A DNA stretch of 64,000 nt. Source: UBA8106 sp913052135 (GTDB taxonomy: Bacteria > Acidobacteriota > Vicinamibacteria > Vicinamibacterales > UBA823). A program made the translations under genes and the position numbers. The stretch spans positions 1 to 64,000 of the forward strand of contig CAJXDY010000001.1 in NCBI GenBank assembly GCA_913052135.1. The letters run 5' to 3'. Below the pieces are notes generated by a model that ran no database searches, was not told the DNA's origin, and saw only the letters and a list, made by a program, of their open reading frames with translations. This document shows, one piece after another, positions 44,057-52,347 of the stretch; within the stretch, counting starts at the first letter, position 1; the number at the start of each line of letters is the position of its first letter.

Positions 44057-45648
44057 TTCACTGGTTGTCAACGTTACTGACTCCGTGCTCAAATTTCTGG
44101 TTGCGACCGTCTAGGAATAAGTGGGCATGGTTTCTCAGTGTTGTGATGCTAGCAATGTCGTGTGCAGGTGAGGTGTCAATTGACGATCTTGCTCCGTCCA
44201 AAGACTTGGATAAACCGAATATTCTCTGGCTTATTGCTGAAGATTTAGGTCCGGAGTTGAGCGCGTATGGGCATCCCGAAGTGCAGACTCCGAATCTGGA
44301 TCAACTTGCAGCGAATGGTGTTCGGTATACCCACGCGTTCACCACATCTCCGGTGTGTTCGTCCAGTCGATCAGCTTTCATGACAGGTATGTACCAGACG
44401 ACGATCGGTGCACACAATCACCGTTCTCATCGAGAGGACAACTACCCGCTTCCGGACGGCGTGCGTCTCATTACAGATTGGTTACGAGATGCTGATTATT
44501 TCACAGGTAATATCGTTGATTTGACTGATAGTGATGAAGAATTTCATTATCGGGAAGCCATGGAGGGAGGTTTTGCCGACTTTGCCGGCACCGGCAAAAC
44601 TGACTGGAATTTTGATTATGAAGGTGAACCCTTTGATACCGATCGCTGGAGTGACCTAGCACGTAACGAACCCTTTTATGCGCAGGTCAACTTTCCAGAG
44701 ACGCATCGTGGTCCAGAGTGGGACAATGCTCACAAGCAAATCATGCAACCCGCGAATCCATCTGCGGTAAGTATGCCTCCGTACTATCCAGATCATCCTG
44801 AAGCCCGCGCAGATTGGGCCCAGTACCTGAACTCGGTCATGTCTTTAGATCGTAAAGTCGGCTTTGTGCTGAATCGGCTGGAGGAGGATGGGTTAGCTGA
44901 TCGAACTGTGGTCATATTTATGAGTGACCATGGAAGGGCGATGGTGAGGGGGAAACAGTGGCCCTATGATAGTGGACTGCATGTTCCACTCATTGTGCGG
45001 TGGCCCAGCGAAATTCCAGCGCCTAAAGGATTCACGGCTGGAGCCATAGAAGACCGTCTGATTGCTTCAATCGATGTATCAGCGACCACGCTGGCAATTG
45101 CTGGTGTTGTCCCGCCTGCCAAGATGGAAGGACAAGTGTTTCTAGGTGAAGGCGCATCACCTCGAACGTACGTGTTTAGTGGTCGCGATCGAGGAGATGA
45201 AACAATCGATCGTATTCGCACGGTTCGTGATGATCAATATCGGTACATTAGGAACTACTATCCTGAACGGGGACTGCTACAACTCAATCGATATAAAGAA
45301 TTTAGTTATCCCATGATTCCATTAATGCGGGAATTACACGAGGCAGGTCAGTTAACCTCTGTTCAGGCTGCCTTGTTGGCGCCGAGTCGCCCTAAGGAAG
45401 AACTGTACGACCTTGATGCCGACCCGTTCGAAGTAGACAATGTAGCTGAGGATCCGAGACATGCCGAACCACTCAAACGTCTCCGAGTTGCTTTGGATGA
45501 ATGGATTATCAATTCGAATGATCAGGGTGAAATACCTGAGGGGCCTGAAATCTACGAGTACTGGGAACGCGAGATGAGCGAGATCTACGATGCTCAAATC
45601 AAGCAGATGCTAAAAGAACGGCAGGAACGTAAGACAGCAAGAAACTAG
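44053..45648 (+). CDS. Second sulfatase (heparan N-sulfatase-like)
   Basis: A 531-residue sulfatase with a hydrophobic export segment (about residues 22-37, ending LAMSC). PNILWLIAEDLGPELSAYG and the site TTSPVCSSSRSAFMTGMYQ recall the N-sulfoglucosamine sulfohydrolase group. The motif reads C-S-S-S-R, with Ser in place of the usual Pro at the third position. VVIFMSDHGRAMVRGKQWPYDSGLHVPLIVRWP supplies further metal and sulfate ligands. Cotranscribed with the first sulfatase (4-base overlap); a maturase (FGE or anSME) is not in the window. Confidence 0.9.
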   Translation: MIHWLSTLLTPCSNFWLRPSRNKWAWFLSVVMLAMSCAGEVSIDDLAPSKDLDKPNILWLIAEDLGPELSAYGHPEVQTPNLDQLAANGVRYTHAFTTSPVCSSSRSAFMTGMYQTTIGAHNHRSHREDNYPLPDGVRLITDWLRDADYFTGNIVDLTDSDEEFHYREAMEGGFADFAGTGKTDWNFDYEGEPFDTDRWSDLARNEPFYAQVNFPETHRGPEWDNAHKQIMQPANPSAVSMPPYYPDHPEARADWAQYLNSVMSLDRKVGFVLNRLEEDGLADRTVVIFMSDHGRAMVRGKQWPYDSGLHVPLIVRWPSEIPAPKGFTAGAIEDRLIASIDVSATTLAIAGVVPPAKMEGQVFLGEGASPRTYVFSGRDRGDETIDRIRTVRDDQYRYIRNYYPERGLLQLNRYKEFSYPMIPLMRELHEAGQLTSVQAALLAPSRPKEELYDLDADPFEVDNVAEDPRHAEPLKRLRVALDEWIINSNDQGEIPEGPEIYEYWEREMSEIYDAQIKQMLKERQERKTARN

Positions 45649-45681
45649 CCAGCTAGATTAAAAGAGATATTGGTTTTCTAC

Positions 45682-48141
45682 ATGATTCGAAAGAGTAAAA
45701 AAAGAACTACGCGGCGTAAATTTCTCCAAAATGTTACAGGTGGCATCCTTGTGCCAACCGTAGTTAAAGGAGCTGCTCCCTTTGATAGGTTGAGTTCTTC
45801 GATTGATCGGTCAAGACAGGATGGTCTGACAGTGATCATCAATCTGGAAAAAGGTGTGACTCGTCCCTGGCTTGGTTCGGCGCTGTGGGCAAATCGTTTG
45901 CAGGACTGGAGGCTTAAAAATGGTCGCATCGAATGTCTAGCTGGTGGCCAAGAAGATTTGGGTCGCACGGTTGGGATATTAACCCGTGAGATCGTGAGCG
46001 GTGAGGGGGCCGCGCATCTCCGTGTGGTAACTGGCACGCTTGAATCGTCAGGAAAAGGCGGCTTTAGTGGTTTTCTCATTGGAGTGGGTGCTGGAAATCT
46101 CGACTACCGTTCGTCTGCCTTGGCTCAGAAGGCATCTGGCATGGCTGGAGGTTTCTGGTGTGGATACGAAAGTGATGGCCAAATTCGATTTCGCGAACAT
46201 ACAGACGAGCGAGCGCCTCTGGCTTATGAGGAACTGTCTTCTGAGCAGACGAATGAAGGGTTTAGTCCAAAACGTAATTTGAATGAAATAGTCGAATTAC
46301 GCTTAGACATTAAGTCTCAAGCAGACGGACGCTTCACAGTCACTCTAAATGCACTCGACGCTAAAACAGGAGAGCGCTTGGCTGGAGGAATTCGCCGTGA
46401 TGTTGCGGATCGGGATGTGACTGGGGCGGTAGCACTTGTATCCTCTGCGACGCCGCAAGTTGTCGGTCGCGCTCGTCATTGGTTTCAAGAGCTTGAGAGT
46501 GGTGGATCCAAGATTGCCAACCATGCATCTAGGTCTTTGGGTCCTATTCTAGGGACTTTGTACTCCCTTAACCAAAACGTGCTCAAGGCGTCTGTGCAGT
46601 TGATGCCTCTTAGTGATGAGGAGCCACGGACGGTTTTGTTTCAGTATCGAGCCCCGGGCGGGCTATGGCAAGAAGGAACCAATGCAGAGTGGGGGGTAGG
46701 ATATTCGGCAGTGTTTCGAATGGAAAAATGGGATTCTTCTAAATCGTGGGAATATCGAGTGCGATACGAAGACTTATGGGGAGTCCAACACGATTATCTT
46801 GGTGTCGTTCAACAAGACCCGAGAGATTATGATGAGTTTGCTATTGCGCATCTAAGTTGTGTGATGCCAGTCGCCCGTTCGTTTGAGGGTGGGGTAGGTG
46901 AGGCTGAGTTGCCGGTAGCGGAATTATTAGGGCGTTACACGAATAAGAACATTCATTTTCCGCACGCGGATTTAGTCAGGCACCTCTCGGTTCATGATCC
47001 GCAACTGCTTGTGTTTGCAGGCGACCAGTTGTACGAACATAGTCCGACTCGACAGGATGAGAGTAAGACACAAGCGCTGGACTATCTATATAAATGGTTT
47101 CTTTGGTACTGGTCATTTGGCGACTTAACCCGTCGAGTGCCGACGATTATTCAGACTGACGATCATGATGTCTATCAGGGAAACCTCTGGGGCAATGGTG
47201 GTCGCGCCGCACCACCCAAGATTGTGGACCGTGACGGTGTAGCCACTAGGGTGCCTGATCAAAATCGGGGGGGTTATAGGTTTAGCCCTGGATTCATTAA
47301 CCTTGTCCAGCAGACCCAGTGCGGACACAATCCCGATCCCTACGACCCGACACCGATTGAACAAGGTATTGGCGTGTACTATGCAACATTCCTTTATGGC
47401 GGTATCAGTTTTGCTCTTCTAGAGGACCGGAAGTTTAAGACTGCGCCAATCCAAGGCGCAGATCTTGACGTCCATGAAGCAGAATTGTTGGGCGGGCGGC
47501 AGGAAGCATTTTTGCAGAGTTGGGCTCATGACAAAGACGATGTTGATGGTCGTATCTGCTTAACACAAACCGTATTTGCGTGTGTGCAGACCAGTCCGGA
47601 AGGCCGCCCGTTAGTGGATTGGGATTCGAATGGTCACCCAAAACTTCAACGCGATCGCGCAATCGCGTTATTGCGGGACGCGGGAGCGCTTGTACTGGCA
47701 GGCGATCAGCATTTAGCTTCCATTGTTCGGCATGGTATTGATTCACACACTGACGGTGTTGTGCAGTACACGGGTCCTGCGACACTATCGTTTTGGCAGC
47801 GCTGGTTTGAGCCCCGCACGGACTTACCTAATGCTAAGGGTAGGCATACAGGTGATTTTGTGGACGCTTTTGGCAATAAACTTCGAGTGCATGCTGTAGC
47901 AAATCCAAAGATTTCCTTCGACTATTATCGTCGGTTTAAGCCGGGTCGTAGTCAGGCGTTGGGAGACACTCGGCTAAAGAGTGAAGGGTATGGGATTATA
48001 CGAGTCCAAAAATTACAAAAGAAATATGTCATTGAATGTTGGCCACGGGCTGTTGACCCGCGTGGTCCCGATGCGGCTCAATTTCCAGGCTGGCCGTTTC
48101 ATCTGCGGTTTGACGAGTGTGATGGACGGGCACTTGATTAG
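45682..48141 (+). CDS. PhoD-like phosphodiesterase/alkaline phosphatase, Tat-exported
   Basis: An 819-residue protein. The N-terminal twin-arginine signal is RTTRRKFLQ (Arg 11-12). Residues about 30-270 form a beta-rich domain of unknown function; from about 340 the PhoD-type calcium/iron phosphatase domain follows, with VFAGDQLYEHSP, QTDDHDVYQGNLWG and LVLAGDQHLASIVRHGI. It likely hydrolyses phosphate esters in the periplasm or outside. ATG at 45682 is preferred over TTG 45670. It lies 33 bases downstream of the second sulfatase, so it may share the glycan-processing transcript. Confidence 0.85.
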   Translation: MIRKSKKRTTRRKFLQNVTGGILVPTVVKGAAPFDRLSSSIDRSRQDGLTVIINLEKGVTRPWLGSALWANRLQDWRLKNGRIECLAGGQEDLGRTVGILTREIVSGEGAAHLRVVTGTLESSGKGGFSGFLIGVGAGNLDYRSSALAQKASGMAGGFWCGYESDGQIRFREHTDERAPLAYEELSSEQTNEGFSPKRNLNEIVELRLDIKSQADGRFTVTLNALDAKTGERLAGGIRRDVADRDVTGAVALVSSATPQVVGRARHWFQELESGGSKIANHASRSLGPILGTLYSLNQNVLKASVQLMPLSDEEPRTVLFQYRAPGGLWQEGTNAEWGVGYSAVFRMEKWDSSKSWEYRVRYEDLWGVQHDYLGVVQQDPRDYDEFAIAHLSCVMPVARSFEGGVGEAELPVAELLGRYTNKNIHFPHADLVRHLSVHDPQLLVFAGDQLYEHSPTRQDESKTQALDYLYKWFLWYWSFGDLTRRVPTIIQTDDHDVYQGNLWGNGGRAAPPKIVDRDGVATRVPDQNRGGYRFSPGFINLVQQTQCGHNPDPYDPTPIEQGIGVYYATFLYGGISFALLEDRKFKTAPIQGADLDVHEAELLGGRQEAFLQSWAHDKDDVDGRICLTQTVFACVQTSPEGRPLVDWDSNGHPKLQRDRAIALLRDAGALVLAGDQHLASIVRHGIDSHTDGVVQYTGPATLSFWQRWFEPRTDLPNAKGRHTGDFVDAFGNKLRVHAVANPKISFDYYRRFKPGRSQALGDTRLKSEGYGIIRVQKLQKKYVIECWPRAVDPRGPDAAQFPGWPFHLRFDECDGRALD

Positions 48142-48182
48142 CAAGGAGAACGAGTCAATCTACTGTGATGTATGTCGAAAGT

Positions 48183-48212
48183 TTGACTTAACATTGCCGG
48201 GCGGAGTATAAA
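48183..48212 (+). promoter_or_regulatory. Sigma70-type promoter of the hom leader
   Basis: TTGACT (48183-48188) and TATAAA (48207-48212) are separated by 18 bases; both hexamers match five of six consensus positions. The expected transcription start is near 48219, giving a leader of about 285 bases before hom. It is in the 362-base gap after the PhoD-like gene, which also holds the leader ORF, antiterminator and terminator listed below. Confidence 0.65.
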
Positions 48213-48276
48213 GATCTGTTGGATCTATTCGAAATAGCGGTGCTGCTGCTATTCACAACTTAGGAAGTTATCGCGG

Positions 48277-48411
48277 ATGATAAACGTGAGACTGTTCAAC
48301 TGGTTCAAGAAGACTGTAGATGTCAACTTTACGATATCTGTAAGCACGGCGACGGTCGTCACTATTTTCGGCACGACCACGATGCCGTGGGCGTGCAACT
48401 GGATGATGTAG
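48277..48411 (+). CDS. Putative threonine-rich leader peptide upstream of hom
   Basis: A 44-codon ORF with AGGAAG nine bases before its ATG. Eight of the 44 residues are Thr, six of them within residues 24-35 (TATVVTIFGTTT), including three consecutive Thr codons at 48373-48381; Val and Ile are also frequent. The stop codon lies within the antiterminator segment and 30 bases before an intrinsic terminator, which precedes the homoserine dehydrogenase gene by 30 bases. This is the arrangement of thrL-type attenuators: scarcity of charged tRNA-Thr (or Ile/Val) would stall the ribosome. The peptide has no similarity that I know of to thrL beyond composition. Confidence 0.7.
   Translation: MINVRLFNWFKKTVDVNFTISVSTATVVTIFGTTTMPWACNWMM
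48371..48396 (+). promoter_or_regulatory. Hairpin across the Thr codons of the leader ORF
   Basis: GCACG (48371-48375) pairs with CGTGC (48392-48396) and CCACG (48377-48381) with CGTGG (48386-48390), with one A-G mismatch and an ATGC loop. It overlaps the three consecutive Thr codons, so a ribosome there would melt it. It may be the pause hairpin of the attenuator. Confidence 0.5.
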
Positions 48412-48451
48412 CCTGAACTAAGTAAGAACAAGTAATCAAAGGCCATCATCC
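48401..48451 (+). promoter_or_regulatory. Predicted antiterminator of the hom attenuator
   Basis: GGATGATG (48401-48408) and GCC (48411-48413) can pair with CATCATCC (48444-48451) and GGC (48441-48443), leaving a two-base bulge. This uses the 5' arm of the terminator, so the two structures exclude each other. GGATGATG occurs again as the terminator 3' arm, a direct repeat expected of competing segments. The 5' part covers the last codons and stop of the leader ORF. Confidence 0.65.
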
Positions 48452-48474
48452 AGGCGGATGATGGCCTTTTTTTT
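48441..48474 (+). terminator. Intrinsic terminator upstream of hom
   Basis: A perfect 11-bp stem (48441-48451 with 48456-48466), loop AGGC and an eight-T run at 48467-48474. The strength and the distance of 30 bases to the hom ATG fit a regulated terminator within the operon leader. It could alternatively end a transcript coming from upstream. Confidence 0.9.
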
Positions 48475-48503
48475 ATTCAAGGAAGAGGCGCGACGGGTGT
48501 TTC

Positions 48504-49802
48504 ATGTCTAGTGATAAAGGCCAAACGGAAGTTCGAAGAGTAGGGATAGCGGGATTTGGAACCGTGGGCCAGTCGGTGGCGCGGTTGCTGTGTTCAGGGA
48601 GATATCCGAATCTGCTGCTAACGCACATCTACAATAGAAATATACAGGCGAAGAAAGTCGACTGGGTGCCAGGACACGTCGTATGGACGGACCGGGTTGA
48701 AGATGTATTAGATACTGGCGTGGATATATTTGTTGAATTGATCGGCGGACTGTCACCTGCAAAAGAGTGGATTGAAGCTGCCATTATGGGTGGAAAGTCG
48801 GTGGTAACTGCGAACAAGCAAGTAATTGCCAAACACGGTGCTGAGCTCTGCACATTGGTTCGTCAAGGTGGCACGGCGTTATGTTTCGAAGCAGCCGTTG
48901 GTGGCGGCATACCAATGGTGCGAGGTATTCAGCAGGGGTTAGGCTCGGATCATTTAATCGAACTTGTTGGTGTTTTAAATGGCACCTGCAATTTCATCTT
49001 TGATCGCATGGAGAGCGCAGCAGTCACAATGGAGGAGGCAGTCCAGGAGGCGCAGGCACTCGGTTATGCGGAGGCTGATCCTTCGGATGACCTAGACGGA
49101 TTGGATGCACAGGCGAAGATCGCAATCTTGTCAGCGGTAGGACTTCGTCGTCGATTGACGTCGACCGATATTCCAACTCGCACCATTAAGAGTGTTGGAC
49201 AAATGGAGTTTCGGCAGGCCGACAAATTGAATTATGTGATTCGACAGGTCTCACGTGTTGCTGTGGATAATGCTCAAGGTGATCAAGTTCAGGCCCTAGT
49301 AACTCCTGCGTTAGTTCCCAAATCGTCACGGCTTGGCCAGGTGCATGGTGCTGAAAATATAATCGTAACGCGGGGTAAATGGGGAGGAGAATCTGCGTTT
49401 GTTGGGCTCGGGGCCGGTGGCGAACCTACGGCTATTGCTGTTGTTGGTGACCTCTTGAGTATTGCGGAAGATACCGGGACTAGCACAGCGATGCGATTTC
49501 CGGCATCAGAATCGACGTCTCGAGTATCCAAAGAATGTATTTCACGACATTATCTGCGAACGCCTACTGTTCTTCCACATGGGATGAATTCAGTGTCTGA
49601 TCGACTTAAGAGGAACGGCGTTGAAGTAGAAAAGATCTGGCAAGAATCAGAGGATTCTGGTCAATTGTTTACGCTAATGCTTACTGGCTTGACATCGTTT
49701 TCGGTCATTCAAGAAATGTGTGGTGAAGTTGAAGGGGAACTCAAGGACGCGGACCAATGTGTGTGGTTGCCAATCTTGGATGAAAGCCCGAAAGAGCACT
49801 GA
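48504..49802 (+). CDS. hom: Homoserine dehydrogenase
   Basis: A 432-residue NAD(P)-dependent enzyme converting aspartate semialdehyde to homoserine. Seen: VGIAGFGTVGQSVARLL (nucleotide-binding), VVTANKQVIAKHG, AAVGGGIPMVRG, LNGTCNFIFDRM and GYAEADPSDDLDGLDAQAKIAIL. After the catalytic core (about residue 335) a C-terminal region resembles an ACT domain, likely a threonine sensor. First gene of hom-thrC-LOR/SDH-lysC-asd, controlled by the upstream attenuator if the prediction is right. Confidence 0.95.
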   Translation: MSSDKGQTEVRRVGIAGFGTVGQSVARLLCSGRYPNLLLTHIYNRNIQAKKVDWVPGHVVWTDRVEDVLDTGVDIFVELIGGLSPAKEWIEAAIMGGKSVVTANKQVIAKHGAELCTLVRQGGTALCFEAAVGGGIPMVRGIQQGLGSDHLIELVGVLNGTCNFIFDRMESAAVTMEEAVQEAQALGYAEADPSDDLDGLDAQAKIAILSAVGLRRRLTSTDIPTRTIKSVGQMEFRQADKLNYVIRQVSRVAVDNAQGDQVQALVTPALVPKSSRLGQVHGAENIIVTRGKWGGESAFVGLGAGGEPTAIAVVGDLLSIAEDTGTSTAMRFPASESTSRVSKECISRHYLRTPTVLPHGMNSVSDRLKRNGVEVEKIWQESEDSGQLFTLMLTGLTSFSVIQEMCGEVEGELKDADQCVWLPILDESPKEH

Positions 49803-49821
49803 ACTGTTGCAAGGATAACGG

Positions 49822-51051
49822 ATGACATATTTTACTGGGTTGAAGTGTTTTCTGTGCGGGACGGCCTTTCCGGCTAAGGCTTTGTTCGTCTGCGATCAAT
49901 GCCTGGGGCCACTTGAACCGGCATATGACTATGAAGCCGTGCGGGCTGACATGTCGCGTGCCGTCGTAGCGTCGCGGCCGCAAAATCTGTGGCGTTACCG
50001 AGAACTTCTTCCGATTGTAGGAGAACCGAGGACAGGTCTTCATTCCGGATTTACGCCCTTGGTCCGCGCTGACCGTCTAGCTCGTGAGATAGGACTTCAA
50101 GAACTCTATCTTAAGGATGATTCCGTGAATCATCCAAGCTTGTCCTACAAGGATCGAGTGGTCTCGGTCGCGGCGACTCGAGCCGTCGAACTTGGTTTTC
50201 AGAAATTCGGCTGTGCGTCCACCGGTAATCTGGCCAATAGTGTTTCTGCACACGCTGCACGTCTCGGTTTGGACTGTTATGTGTTCATTCCAAAGACGCT
50301 TGAACCAGGAAAGATTATAGGTACCTCGATCACAAATGCACATGTTGTAGCGATTGATGGAACCTACGATGACGTTAATCGACTGTGTACGCAAGTCGCG
50401 GACCGTTTTGAAATTGGATTCGCAAATATTAATTTACGCGCCTATTATGCGGAAGGTGCTAAAACGCACGCGTTCGAAATCGCAGAACAACTCGGCTGGA
50501 CTTTTCCCAAACATGTAGTTGTGCCGGTTGCAGGAGGCACCTTATTACCCAGAGTGGGAAAAGGGTTTCGTGAGTTGCGAGACATCGGCTTCGTCAGCGA
50601 TTCAATGCCAAAAATTCATGCGGCTCAAGCTGCTGGGTCCGCACCAGTTATTCGAGCACTGCATGAAGGTCTCGAATATCCTGAGCCAGTCAAGCCAAAA
50701 ACGATCGCGAAGTCAATTGCTATTGGAAATCCGGCTGATGGATTTCAAGTCCTACAGGTGGTGCGTGAAACTGGCGGTTGGGGTGCGATGGTGAGTGACA
50801 GTCAAATCCTTGCGGCAATGAAACTACTCGCCGAAACCGAGGGTATTTTCACGGAGCCTGCTGGAGGTACTACGTTGGCTGTGACGCTAGCGCTTGTCGA
50901 GGAAGGAAAAATTCCGCGTGATGAATCAGTGGTGGTGTCCATTACCGGTAACGGCTATAAAACGACTGAGGCGATTAGCGGTCAATTGAAACCCGTCGTG
51001 CAACTTGGACGCTCCCTGAAAGAGTTCGAGACTTTTCTAGCTGATCGGTAG
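49822..51051 (+). CDS. thrC: Threonine synthase
   Basis: A 409-residue PLP enzyme making threonine from phosphohomoserine. An N-terminal zinc-ribbon-like CxxC pair (Cys9, 12, 24, 27) is followed by YLKDDSVNHPSLSYKDRVVSVA with the PLP Lys110 and by GCASTGNLANSVSAHAARLG. The homoserine kinase gene is not next to it. The cofactor phosphate loop VVPVAGGTLL is seen in the second half. It lies 19 bases after hom. Confidence 0.94.
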   Translation: MTYFTGLKCFLCGTAFPAKALFVCDQCLGPLEPAYDYEAVRADMSRAVVASRPQNLWRYRELLPIVGEPRTGLHSGFTPLVRADRLAREIGLQELYLKDDSVNHPSLSYKDRVVSVAATRAVELGFQKFGCASTGNLANSVSAHAARLGLDCYVFIPKTLEPGKIIGTSITNAHVVAIDGTYDDVNRLCTQVADRFEIGFANINLRAYYAEGAKTHAFEIAEQLGWTFPKHVVVPVAGGTLLPRVGKGFRELRDIGFVSDSMPKIHAAQAAGSAPVIRALHEGLEYPEPVKPKTIAKSIAIGNPADGFQVLQVVRETGGWGAMVSDSQILAAMKLLAETEGIFTEPAGGTTLAVTLALVEEGKIPRDESVVVSITGNGYKTTEAISGQLKPVVQLGRSLKEFETFLADR

Positions 51052-51083
51052 GTTGACGGATAATCGTTCTTAGATGATCAGGT

Positions 51084-52331
51084 GTGAGGCAGGCAATGAA
51101 TGAGATGCATGAATGGAGTGAGATCGTCGAAGCCGAAGGTCATTTAATTGATTCTGAGGTGTTAACGACCATCTTTGACAAGGTTATCGAGCAGGGCGCC
51201 AAGTTCGAAGTTGAACATTTTGATATTGGTAAGACAAACGAGGATTCGTCCAGACTCTGCTTGAAAGTCACGGCTTCCAGTGAAGCTGCATTGCAACGGT
51301 TGCTAGAAGATCTAGTGCCACTGGGCTGTCATCAAGGTCCAGAGCGTGATGCGAAATTAGAGTCGGTGCCATCGGAGGGTTGTGCCCCAGAGGGGTTCTA
51401 TTCAACAACGAACCAGCGTACGCGAATAAGGCATGGCGGTTCTTGGATTGATGTTAAGCATCAGCGCATGGATGCTGTGATTGTAGTGGAGGCTGGGGAG
51501 GCAACTTGTCGGATACTTCGAGATCTGAAGGTCGGAGAGTTAGTGGTTTGCGAAGCTGATGGGGTTCGGGTAAGCCCCGAGTTCCGTGAACGCGATCGAT
51601 TAGGGTTCGCATTCATGACGAATGATATTTCGTCCGAACGGCGTGTTGAAGTTGGCGTGGTCCGTGTTGCTGGCATGATGGATGAAGTCCGAAAGGCAGG
51701 TGGTCGCATTGTTTTCGTAGCCGGTCCATTAATCGTGCACACAGGAGGCGCTCCTTATTTCGCTGAACTTATTAGGCTAGGTTATGTCGATGCGTTGTTG
51801 GCTGGCAATGCTCTAGCTGTACACGACATCGAGCTGGCCCTATTTGGAACTTCTTTGGGAGTTAACCTCGAGTCGGGGATGGCTGTTGAGCACGGCCATC
51901 AAAATCACATGCGGGCGATCAATACCATCAATACAGCAGGAGGAATTAGTCAGGCTGTTCAGACCGATGTGTTACATGCTGGCGTGATGTACGAGTGCGT
52001 CCAAAAAGGTGTGGAGTACGTACTCGCTGGAAGCATTCGTGACGATGGTCCTCTACGAGACACCATTATGGATTTGGTTGAGGCGCAAGAGCAGTACGCA
52101 AAAATCTTGAAAGACGCGTCGCTAGTCGTGATGCTTTCGTCGATGCTTCACAGCATCGGTGTTGGTAATATGTTGCCATCGTGGGTAAGAGTTGTTTGTG
52201 TGGACATAAATCCTGCTGTTGTAACGAAGCTGGCTGACCGTGGATCGTCGCAAACAGCTGGCATTGTTACTGATGTTGGCCTATTTCTTGAGCGGTTGGT
52301 TCGGCAGATGCGACCTGGTTCTAAGAATTAG
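51084..52331 (+). CDS. LOR/SDH-domain protein (TIGR00300 type; possible ornithine cyclodeaminase)
   Basis: A 415-residue protein. The N-terminal part (about residues 1-100) is alpha/beta with IVEAEGHLIDSEVLTTIFD; the remainder holds FVAGPLIVHTGGAPYFAELIRLGYVDALLAGNALAVHDIE, GHQNHMRAINTIN and LAGSIRDDGPLRD, which I recognise as the LOR/SDH bifunctional conserved domain. A related archaeal protein and the C-terminal part of cyanobacterial AgrE act as ornithine cyclodeaminase; in this window the role is unproven. Its place inside an aspartate-family operon is unusual. GTG start at 51084 with ATG at 51096 also possible. Confidence 0.75.
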   Translation: MRQAMNEMHEWSEIVEAEGHLIDSEVLTTIFDKVIEQGAKFEVEHFDIGKTNEDSSRLCLKVTASSEAALQRLLEDLVPLGCHQGPERDAKLESVPSEGCAPEGFYSTTNQRTRIRHGGSWIDVKHQRMDAVIVVEAGEATCRILRDLKVGELVVCEADGVRVSPEFRERDRLGFAFMTNDISSERRVEVGVVRVAGMMDEVRKAGGRIVFVAGPLIVHTGGAPYFAELIRLGYVDALLAGNALAVHDIELALFGTSLGVNLESGMAVEHGHQNHMRAINTINTAGGISQAVQTDVLHAGVMYECVQKGVEYVLAGSIRDDGPLRDTIMDLVEAQEQYAKILKDASLVVMLSSMLHSIGVGNMLPSWVRVVCVDINPAVVTKLADRGSSQTAGIVTDVGLFLERLVRQMRPGSKN

Positions 52332-52347
52332 ACAAGGGGTTCGTGCT

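Noticed and set aside
48213..48503. T-box or other amino-acid riboswitch before hom
   Set aside because: No T-box sequence or specifier-loop pattern is visible; the leader ORF plus competing stems explain the region better.
52240..52347. N-terminal extension of lysC into the preceding gene
   Set aside because: The extra residues overlap the LOR/SDH gene in another frame and precede the normal aspartokinase start; TTG 52348 with AAGGGG is a better start.
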